This document shows positions 1-5,665 of a stretch of DNA of 9,260 nucleotides, piece by piece. The notes beneath the pieces are model-generated. The model saw only the letters and a program-made list of their open reading frames with translations. It ran no database searches and had not been told where the DNA came from. The translations under genes were made by a program, and so were the position numbers. The DNA comes from Chloroflexota bacterium (lineage in GTDB: Bacteria; Chloroflexota; Limnocylindria; Limnocylindrales; CSP1-4). The stretch covers positions 1 through 9,260 of the forward strand of contig JACCXQ010000011.1 in NCBI GenBank assembly GCA_013696945.1, in the 5' to 3' direction. Each line of letters starts with the position of its first letter. Positions within the stretch are counted from its first letter, which is position 1.

Positions 1-105
1 GCGCCGCTGCGTGCGGCGCGGCCGCGAGCCCGCCCCGGACATCGGGCCCCGAACGTCGACCGCGAACGGCTGCCGCCGAGCGGCCGCGGCTGCTGTCGCC
101 GCTCC
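1..105. other. Non-coding stretch downstream of the amine oxidase gene, with an edge hairpin
   Basis: No convincing gene is visible here. Positions 1-7 and 13-19 form a perfect 7-bp inverted repeat with a 5-nt loop (GCGCCGC / GCGGCGC), about 90 nt past the stop of the minus-strand operon. It could be part of a terminator for that operon, but no T-rich tail can be seen because the window ends there. GC-rich DNA produces such hairpins by chance, so this is only a possibility. Confidence 0.25.
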
Positions 106-1629
106 CTACCCCGCGACGCTGCTGAAGGCCTCTGGTGCCTCGTGGACCTCCTTCGCCGCGCGGATCCCTGACTCGAGCGCCCCCTGGATCCACGCGTGGT
201 AGAGCGACGTGTGCTCGCCGCAGAAGTGGATACGGCCCTCGGGACGGATGATCGACTCCTGCAGGCGTGTCTGCTGCTCCGGCTCGAATAGGGCGAAGGC
301 GCCGCGAGCGTACGGATCGCCGTACCAGTCCTTGACGGCACCGACCTCGTACTCCGACAGGATCCGCGGATGGATGGCGGCGACGTCCTCGAGCGCCTGC
401 TCGAGCATCGATTCAGCGTCCATCGCGCCCCATCGCAGGGCGTCCTGGCCCCACGTGTACGAGGCGAGGAGCGTGCCGCGCTCGTCATCGGGGTCGCTGA
501 ACGACGGATAGCAGATCCGGCGGATGGGCAGGTCCGTGACCGTCGTCCCGCCGACGATGTCGTCCTCCTCCTCCCAGAACCGCTGGCGCACCTGGAAGAG
601 GATCTTGGCCGACGCGTTGTAGTTCAACTCGCGGATGGCCTTCTGCTTCTCGCGCGAGAACCCCTCACCGAGCACCTCGATCTCGCGCAGCACCGAGAAC
701 GGCAGCGCGCAGATGGCGTGATCGCCGCTGACCGAATAGCGGCCCGCATCGGTGCGGTAGTGGACCGTCACCGATCCGGGGCTCTGCTCGATGGCGGTGA
801 TCCGGGCCCCGAACCTGACGTTGGCGCGGAGCTGCTCGAAGAACGCGCGCGGCAGGAGGTCCATGCCGCCGACGATCTCCTGCATATCCTCGAACGAGCG
901 ACCCACGATCTCACGCAGCTGCTCGACCACCGCCGCGTTCATGTTCGATTCCCGGAAGCTCATCACGCCATAGAGCTCGAGAGCCCCCTCGGAGAAGCCG
1001 CGCGAGACCAGGAACTCGCGGGTCGAGTACTGGTCGTACTCCCGCAGCAGAGCATCGAGCGAACCCTGCCCGCCCGCCTCGTAGCGCTCGCGGAACTCGC
1101 GCGTGGCCTCGTTCCACAGGTCTCCCCAGGTCCGGCCGCGCTCGTGCTCCGCGAGCTCGAACGGCAGTCGGTCCGGGTTCGCGTCCGCCTCGGCGACAGT
1201 CATCCGTTGGCCGCCGATGTGGACGAGCGTCCGGGGATCGCCCATGACGAACGGCCGCAACTCAAGGCCGAACAGCTCGCAGTAGGCGAGCGTCAGGTCG
1301 TGGACCCGCGGGATGCGCATCGCGCCCGCCTCGGCGTAGAGGCCGGGAGCGAAGTCGCGGATCGTCTGGACACGCCCACCGACCCGGTGTTGGGCCTCCA
1401 GGATCAGCGGCTCGTGGCCCTGCCGCTTCAGCTCGAAAGCCGCGACGAGACCGGCGATACCGCCACCCAGCACGATGACGCGCTTGCCGGGCTGTGGCCG
1501 ATCCTCCAGCCCCTGCGCGGCCGTTGCCAGCACCTCGTCCGGCACCGGCGGGGCATCGAGCGGTGACGGCTGGCCCGAGTCGGGACCTTCGGGCTCCTCG
1601 GTGTCGACCAAAGGACGTTGCTCGCTCAT
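106..1629 (-). CDS. Flavin amine oxidase (monoamine / L-amino-acid oxidase family)
   Basis: Predicted FAD-dependent oxidase of 507 residues that oxidises an amine or amino acid to the imine, releasing H2O2 and, after hydrolysis, ammonia. Seen in the sequence: an N-terminal Rossmann dinucleotide site (VIVLGGGIAGL, residues 51-61) with the ribose-binding acid in LILEA (E79); the HRVGGRV signature (81-87); a conserved AEAGAMRIP block (99-107); and the C-terminal FAD-binding signature GRIHFCGEHTSLYHAWIQGA (465-484), followed by a helix ending ESGIRAA. Length and block order match intact flavin amine oxidases. The first ~48 residues are Pro/Glu/Asp-rich and probably disordered; no signal peptide is seen, so the protein is probably cytosolic. 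The ATG is supported by GGAGGA at 1636-1641, six bases upstream. It lies 28 nt after the antiporter gene, probably as last gene of the operon. Cys470 replaces the Ala more common in the F-A-G-E-H motif. The substrate cannot be told from sequence. Confidence 0.9.
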   Translation of the reverse strand: MSEQRPLVDTEEPEGPDSGQPSPLDAPPVPDEVLATAAQGLEDRPQPGKRVIVLGGGIAGLVAAFELKRQGHEPLILEAQHRVGGRVQTIRDFAPGLYAEAGAMRIPRVHDLTLAYCELFGLELRPFVMGDPRTLVHIGGQRMTVAEADANPDRLPFELAEHERGRTWGDLWNEATREFRERYEAGGQGSLDALLREYDQYSTREFLVSRGFSEGALELYGVMSFRESNMNAAVVEQLREIVGRSFEDMQEIVGGMDLLPRAFFEQLRANVRFGARITAIEQSPGSVTVHYRTDAGRYSVSGDHAICALPFSVLREIEVLGEGFSREKQKAIRELNYNASAKILFQVRQRFWEEEDDIVGGTTVTDLPIRRICYPSFSDPDDERGTLLASYTWGQDALRWGAMDAESMLEQALEDVAAIHPRILSEYEVGAVKDWYGDPYARGAFALFEPEQQTRLQESIIRPEGRIHFCGEHTSLYHAWIQGALESGIRAAKEVHEAPEAFSSVAG

Positions 1630-1635
1630 GGGCGG

Positions 1636-1641
1636 TCCTCC
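1636..1641 (-). promoter_or_regulatory. Shine-Dalgarno site of the amine oxidase gene
   Basis: GGAGGA on the minus strand, six bases from the ATG at 1629. It fixes the start and lies inside the 28-nt gap after the antiporter stop codon. Confidence 0.65.
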
Positions 1642-1657
1642 GTGCCAGGGGATGCGA

Positions 1658-2749
1658 TCAGCCGAGGAAGAAGAAGCTGACGCCGAGGATGACGTAGACG
1701 CCGATCAGGAGGGCGCCCTCGAGCCAGTTCGACTCACCGTCCAGAGAGATCAGCACGGTCACCGCCGCCGCGACCGCGACCGCAGCGACCTCGAGCGGCG
1801 CGAAGACGAGGTCCATGGACTGCCCGACGACCACGCCCAGGAACACGAGCACGGGAGCCACGAAGAGCGCGACCTGGAGGCTCGAACCGATCGCCACGCT
1901 CATCGCGAAGTCCATCCGGTCCTTGACCGCGAGCTGGACGGCGACGAGGTGCTCGGCGAGGTTGCCGATGGTCGGGATGAGGATGACGCCGACGAAGAAC
2001 GGCGTCAGCGCGAACGACTCGATGAAGGGGTCGATGGCGCCGACGAGCAGCTCGGACAGCACCGCGAGGAACACGGCCGCGACGGCAAGGACGCCGATGG
2101 CCACCCGCCCCGACCACACCGGACCCGCATGGCCCTCGGGATCCTCGCCGCCGAGCACCTCGTGCGGGTGCCGGAAGCGGTAGAAGAGCGCCACGAAGTA
2201 GAGCGCGAAGAGGACGACGGAGACCACGAGGCTCTCCTCGAGGCGATTCGACCCCTCCCCGCGGCCGGCCGACTGCGCGAAGACCGCCGGCACGAACAGC
2301 CCGACAACGGCGAGGAGTAGCAGCGTGGCGTCGAGGCCGGCGATCTTGGCGTTGAACCGCTGGGTGCCGTTGCGCAGGCCGCCGAAGAAGAGGCTCGCGC
2401 CGAGCACGAGCAGCAGGTTGCCGATGATCGAACCGGTGATCGACGCCTTGACCACGTCGAGCAGACCGGCCGTGAGCGCGAAGAACGCGATGATCAGCTC
2501 GGCGATATTGCCGAACGTAGCGTTGAGGATCCCGCCGACCTGCGGGCCGGCCAGACCGCCCAGGCGCTCCGTCGAGATGCCGACGACGTAGGCCAGGCCG
2601 AGGATCCCGGCCGCGCTGGCAAAGAAGAGAGGCGTGCCCTCGATGTGCAGCACGTAGTGCATGGCGATGGCCGCCAGGCTGACGACCAACGTCACGAGCA
2701 CCGCGATCCGCCCGAACAGCGACAGGGCACCGATGATGGGCAGCGTCAC
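1658..2749 (-). CDS. cax: Ca2+/H+ antiporter of the CaCA superfamily (CAX type)
   Basis: Predicted integral membrane exchanger of 363 residues that extrudes Ca2+ (or another divalent cation) in exchange for protons. Two inverted alpha-repeats of the CaCA fold are visible: GGILNATFGNIAEL (72-85, acidic residue E84) and GVILIPTIGNLAEH (254-267, acidic residue E266), each followed by a hydrophobic helix. These are the ion-coordinating motifs of CAX exchangers (GNATE / GNAAE in typical members; here GNIAE and GNLAE). About ten or eleven hydrophobic segments span the chain, with a charged cytosol-type loop around residues 189-212 between the halves, as expected. Length is normal for bacterial CAX. 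The start is a GTG, chosen because a strong AGGAGG lies seven bases upstream at 2757-2762. It is 23 nt after rsmI and 28 nt before the amine oxidase gene, consistent with co-transcription. A functional link to either neighbour is not evident. Confidence 0.92.
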   Translation of the reverse strand: MTLPIIGALSLFGRIAVLVTLVVSLAAIAMHYVLHIEGTPLFFASAAGILGLAYVVGISTERLGGLAGPQVGGILNATFGNIAELIIAFFALTAGLLDVVKASITGSIIGNLLLVLGASLFFGGLRNGTQRFNAKIAGLDATLLLLAVVGLFVPAVFAQSAGRGEGSNRLEESLVVSVVLFALYFVALFYRFRHPHEVLGGEDPEGHAGPVWSGRVAIGVLAVAAVFLAVLSELLVGAIDPFIESFALTPFFVGVILIPTIGNLAEHLVAVQLAVKDRMDFAMSVAIGSSLQVALFVAPVLVFLGVVVGQSMDLVFAPLEVAAVAVAAAVTVLISLDGESNWLEGALLIGVYVILGVSFFFLG

Positions 2750-2756
2750 GGTCGTT

Positions 2757-2762
2757 CCTCCT
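2757..2762 (-). promoter_or_regulatory. Strong Shine-Dalgarno site deciding a GTG start
   Basis: AGGAGG within GGAGGAGGAA on the minus strand, seven bases before the GTG at 2749. It supports that GTG as the antiporter start, although the gene lacks an ATG at its 5' end. Confidence 0.75.
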
Positions 2763-2772
2763 CCCCGGCTTG

Positions 2773-3657
2773 CTATTTCCTAGGATGCGCGAAGAGGACT
2801 CGGCGTGGGTGGCCGGTCTCGGCGGCGACCTTTCGAGCCGCGGCAGACCGCGCCACGCCGCTGGCGACCAGCGCGTCCACTCGCGCCGCTGCGGCTTCGA
2901 GGTCCGATGCGGGGGTGCCCTCCGACCCTGCCCCAGTGCCCCCGGCCGGTCCGCCCCATCCCTCCGTGGCGCCCTCGACGACGATCGTGATCTCGCCGCG
3001 GACCGCGCCGGCGCTTGCCCGGTCGGCGAGTTCCGCGAGCGTGCCGCGCCAGGTCTCCTCAAAACGCTTCGTGAGCTCGCGGGCTACGGAGCCTCGCCGT
3101 GCGTCGCCGCATGCTGCTGCCAGCTCGCGCAGCGTGGCGGCGAGTCTCCCAGGCGCCTCGAAGAGGACCGTCGCCCTATCGTCCGTCGCGATCCGCTCGA
3201 TGCGCGCTCGCCGTTCGCTCCCCCGCCGTGGAAGGAACCCCTCGAACCCCCAGCGGGGGACGCGAAGCCCACTCGTCGTGAGCGCGGCAAGGACGGCCGA
3301 TGGGCCGGGGATGGCGATGACCCGGCCGTCTCGAGCGGCCCACGCGGCGACGAGTCCCTCACCCGGGTCGCTCACGAGCGGCGTCCCCGCGTCCGTTACG
3401 AGCGCCAGATCATCACCTCCCTCGAGGTGGGCGATCAGCTCGCCCTCGCGGGTATCGGGTGAGCGAGCGTGGTAGCTGACGAGCCTTGTGGTGATGTCGT
3501 GGCGCGCCCAGAGGCGTCGGGTCAGCCGCGTGTCCTCGGCGGCCACCAGCGGCACTGCCCGCAACACGTCGATCGAGCGGAGCGACACGTCCGCGAGATT
3601 CCCGATCGGCGTGGCGACGACGTAGAGCGTCCCACCGTCGTCGACGCCCCGGGTCAA
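2773..3657 (-). CDS. rsmI: 16S rRNA (cytidine1402-2'-O)-methyltransferase RsmI
   Basis: Predicted SAM-dependent enzyme that 2'-O-methylates C1402 in the decoding centre of 16S rRNA; cytosolic, 294 residues, normal family length. The tetrapyrrole-methylase-like fold shows all landmarks in order: ATPIGNL (15-21), AEDTR (40-44), TDAGTP (88-93), SDPG (96-99), IPGPSA (116-121), GFLP (140-143), ARELTKRFEE (192-201) and GEITIVVEG (221-229). The C-terminal ~45 residues (DALVASGVARSAAARKVAAE onward) match the small helix-turn-helix tail of RsmI. The usual E-[SA]-P-H-R motif reads FEAPGR (166-171), with Gly replacing His. The start is a TTG at 3657 that overlaps the nadE stop by four bases (TTGA), implying translational coupling; no in-frame ATG lies nearby. 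A Gly/Pro/Ser-rich linker (231-251) separates the catalytic part from the tail. Confidence 0.93.
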   Translation of the reverse strand: MTRGVDDGGTLYVVATPIGNLADVSLRSIDVLRAVPLVAAEDTRLTRRLWARHDITTRLVSYHARSPDTREGELIAHLEGGDDLALVTDAGTPLVSDPGEGLVAAWAARDGRVIAIPGPSAVLAALTTSGLRVPRWGFEGFLPRRGSERRARIERIATDDRATVLFEAPGRLAATLRELAAACGDARRGSVARELTKRFEETWRGTLAELADRASAGAVRGEITIVVEGATEGWGGPAGGTGAGSEGTPASDLEAAAARVDALVASGVARSAAARKVAAETGHPRRVLFAHPRK

Positions 3658-4541
3658 CGACGTTCCGAGCCGGGCCGCCGTCGGGGATAGAGGTAGTCGA
3701 CGCCCGCGGTCCGCGGCCCCAGCTTCGCGATGGGCGGCACCTGGCGCTTGAACTCCGCCGCGGCGACCATCCGAGCGACGCGATCGACCACGGCCGGTTC
3801 GAAGCCCAGCTCGGTCAGCTCTGCCGGGCTGCGGCGCCGATCGATCATCCAGAACAAAAGGCGGTCGAGATCCCGATACCGCAGGCCCATCTCGTCCTCG
3901 TCGGTCTGGCCGGCCCAGAGGTCGGCCGATGGCCGCTTTGCGAGGATGGTGTCCGGCACGCCGACCACTCGCGCCAGCTGACGGACCTGCGACTTGTAGA
4001 GATCACCGATGGGTGCGAACGCGCACGCGGCATCGCCGAAGATCGTGGTGTAGCCGATGAGCCCCTCGGTCTTGTTGCCGGTCCCCACCGCCAGCCCGCC
4101 CCAGGTGACCGAGTGGTCGTAGAGGACGGCCATGCGCATGCGAGCCGCGAGGTTGCCCCGCCGTAACGTGGTCGGGTCTCCACGGTCCGTCCCGAAGTAC
4201 CCATCGACCATCGGGCTGATGTCCACGAGCGTGCTCGCGCAGCCGAGCAGCTCGACGACCGCCTGGGCATCGGTCCGGGACTCCGGGGACGAGGTGCGGT
4301 ACGGCATCAGCACGCAGAGCAGCGACTCGGCGCCGATCGCGTCGGCCACGAGGAACGCCACGAGCGCCGAATCGATGCCGCCCGACAGCGCGAGCACGGC
4401 CCGCTCGAACCCAGCCTGGCGTAACTGGGCGCGGATGAACTCGGTGATGATCCGTTTCGCGACGCCGGTATCGATGGCGAGCTCCTCGGGAAGCTCCAGA
4501 TCCGCCGGCGGCGGCGCGACCTGCGCATCGGGTCGGGTCAT
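3654..4541 (-). CDS. nadE: NAD+ synthetase (synthetase subunit/domain only)
   Basis: Predicted ATP-dependent amidation of nicotinic acid adenine dinucleotide (NaAD) to NAD+, the last step of NAD biosynthesis; cytosolic, 295 residues. The adenine nucleotide alpha-hydrolase fold shows the PP-loop SGGIDS (53-58), MPYRTSSPES (79-88), a GNLAARMRM helix (129-137), GTGNKTE (153-159), then PIGDLYKSQV and a PSADLWAGQTDE block that lines the substrate site in NadE enzymes. There is no N-terminal glutaminase domain in this polypeptide; the upstream gene encodes one. The ATG at 4541 is chosen because it overlaps the upstream stop codon as ATGA; a longer reading from 4568 would add nine residues and overlap more. 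Its stop overlaps the rsmI TTG. It may use free ammonia, or ammonia delivered by the neighbouring hydrolase. Confidence 0.93.
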   Translation of the reverse strand: MTRPDAQVAPPPADLELPEELAIDTGVAKRIITEFIRAQLRQAGFERAVLALSGGIDSALVAFLVADAIGAESLLCVLMPYRTSSPESRTDAQAVVELLGCASTLVDISPMVDGYFGTDRGDPTTLRRGNLAARMRMAVLYDHSVTWGGLAVGTGNKTEGLIGYTTIFGDAACAFAPIGDLYKSQVRQLARVVGVPDTILAKRPSADLWAGQTDEDEMGLRYRDLDRLLFWMIDRRRSPAELTELGFEPAVVDRVARMVAAAEFKRQVPPIAKLGPRTAGVDYLYPRRRPGSERR

Positions 4542-5467
4542 AGGACGGGCTCCGCCTCGGGCTCCCACGCCGCGGGCTCGGCCGCAGAGCGCCCGAGCGG
4601 ATCCTCAGCAGCGCGCTCGCGGATGAGCCGCTCGAGCTGGCGCAGCAGGAGTTCCGGTCGCTCATCGCGGAGGAGCGGCAACGCGATGCGCTCCCGCCGC
4701 ACGTCCCCCAGGTCGATGTCGACGAGGAAGAGCCCCTCGTCATGGAGCGGCGCGCTGAAGCGAGTGTCGCCGGCCGGTCCGATCACCTCCGAGCCGCCCC
4801 AGAACGTGATCGATTCCTCGACGCCGACCCGGTTTACGAACACGACGTACGAGGTCGTCAACTGCGCGTAGGTGCGGTCCATCCACCGCCACGAGCTCGC
4901 CGTGCCCAGCCCGACCTCGTTGACCGCGGCGACATCGCGACCGGGCGACGAGGAGATGTTGATGAGCAGCTGCGCCCCGTCCAGCGCCAGGAGCGCCGGC
5001 GTCGCAAGATGCCAGAAGTCCTCGCAGCTGCAGATCCCCAAACGGACGCCGAGCCGGCTGGACACCGCCCGGATGACCGATCCCGCGGCGAAGAAGCGCC
5101 GCTCGTCGAAGAGCCCGTAATTGGCCAGGAAGACCTTCCGGTGGACGTGCCGGAGCTCCCCATCCTCGAGCAGCGCGGCGCTGATGAACAGGCGGTGATC
5201 CTCGGACTCCTCGACGAACCCCACCACCGCCGACAGGCCCTCCGTGTCCCCCGCGAGCGCGAGCAGGCGGGGGTCGTCGACCCTCATCGCCACGTCCGCA
5301 TTCAGGTCCTGGAGGAGATATCCGGTCAGCGCCAGCTCCGGGAACACGACCAGGCCGGCACCATCGCGCCTGGCCTGGGCCAACCACTGGTGGGTGTGCT
5401 CCAGGTTCTCATCGAGCAGCCCCAGCCGCGGCGCCATCTGGACGAGCGCGATGCGCAGCGGCTCCAC
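4538..5467 (-). CDS. Carbon-nitrogen hydrolase, probable glutaminase partner of NadE
   Basis: Nitrilase-superfamily amidohydrolase of 309 residues from the chosen GTG. The Glu-Lys-Cys triad is visible: E44 in FPELALTGY, K111 in HRKVFLANYGLFDE, and C148 in ICSCEDFW. C-E-D-x-W after the nucleophile, and the FWGGSEVIGPAGDT block, resemble the glutaminase domain of glutamine-dependent NAD+ synthetases rather than generic nitrilases. With nadE directly downstream (ATGA overlap), I infer that it hydrolyses glutamine and supplies ammonia to NadE, a split NadE-Gln; a stand-alone amidase is the alternative. A longer frame from an ATG at 5569 exists, but its extra 34 residues are Arg/Pro/Ser-rich and unlike the family. 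The conserved strand LRIALVQMAP begins right after GTG-GAG-CCG at 5467, and a TACACT -10 lies six bases before that GTG, suggesting a leaderless message. It is first gene of the operon. Confidence 0.88.
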   Translation of the reverse strand: MEPLRIALVQMAPRLGLLDENLEHTHQWLAQARRDGAGLVVFPELALTGYLLQDLNADVAMRVDDPRLLALAGDTEGLSAVVGFVEESEDHRLFISAALLEDGELRHVHRKVFLANYGLFDERRFFAAGSVIRAVSSRLGVRLGICSCEDFWHLATPALLALDGAQLLINISSSPGRDVAAVNEVGLGTASSWRWMDRTYAQLTTSYVVFVNRVGVEESITFWGGSEVIGPAGDTRFSAPLHDEGLFLVDIDLGDVRRERIALPLLRDERPELLLRQLERLIRERAAEDPLGRSAAEPAAWEPEAEPVL

Positions 5468-5473
5468 CTCGCG

Positions 5474-5479
5474 AGTGTA
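5474..5479 (-). promoter_or_regulatory. Probable -10 element of the minus-strand operon (leaderless)
   Basis: TACACT on the minus strand, followed by six bases and then the GTG start codon at 5467. Transcription normally begins about 6-7 bases after a -10 element, which would place the start at or next to the GTG, so the mRNA would have no leader. No good -35 is seen at 16-18 bp spacing. The position agrees with where family homology starts. Confidence 0.4.
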
Positions 5480-5509
5480 GCGACGCCCGAACGGGGATGG
5501 CGCCGCTGT

Positions 5510-5554
5510 CACCCGGGTGCTAGGCTTCCTCGACCCAGGGGAGCCGAGCGCTCG
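5510..5554 (+). promoter_or_regulatory. Possible transporter promoter with two short palindromes
   Basis: TGCTAGGCT at 5518-5526 resembles an extended -10 element (TGN plus TAGGCT) for the transporter operon, with no recognisable -35. It overlaps a perfect 10-bp palindrome, CACCCGGGTG (5510-5519). A second perfect palindrome, CGAGCGCTCG (5545-5554), follows, centre to centre 35 bp away. Both could be operators, but short GC palindromes are common in such DNA. From here to 5655 I see no further clear element; the message would have a leader of about 130 nt. Confidence 0.28.
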
Positions 5555-5655
5555 TGCTCGCGACGGCATCCGAGCGTCAACAGACGGTAGACGGAGAGGT
5601 GTCTGCGGTCCGTGGCGTCAGGACGCACGAATCTGCGGCTCCGGGTAAGGGAAAG

Positions 5656-5661
5656 AGGAGG
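5656..5661 (+). promoter_or_regulatory. Shine-Dalgarno site deciding the binding-protein start
   Basis: AGGAGG, four bases before the ATG at 5666. It supports this start over the in-frame ATG at 5612, which would place 18 extra charged residues before the signal peptide. Confidence 0.75.
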
Positions 5662-5665
5662 AAAG

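Noticed and set aside
1..19. Edge hairpin as a definite terminator
   Set aside because: The stem is perfect but short, and the sequence that would hold a T-tract lies outside the window.
370..1566. Long plus-strand open frame (398 codons) opposite the amine oxidase gene
   Set aside because: Its translation is Arg/Ala/Leu-rich with no recognisable motif, and it is fully antisense to a clear flavoenzyme; long shadow frames are normal at this GC content.
1734..3062. 442-codon minus-strand frame spanning the antiporter and the 3' part of rsmI
   Set aside because: It is Arg/Pro-rich low-complexity translation in another frame of two real genes, with no motif.
5612..5665. Upstream in-frame ATG start for the binding protein
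   Set aside because: It would put 18 charged residues ahead of the signal peptide, whereas the ATG at 5666 has AGGAGG just upstream and directly begins a lipoprotein signal.
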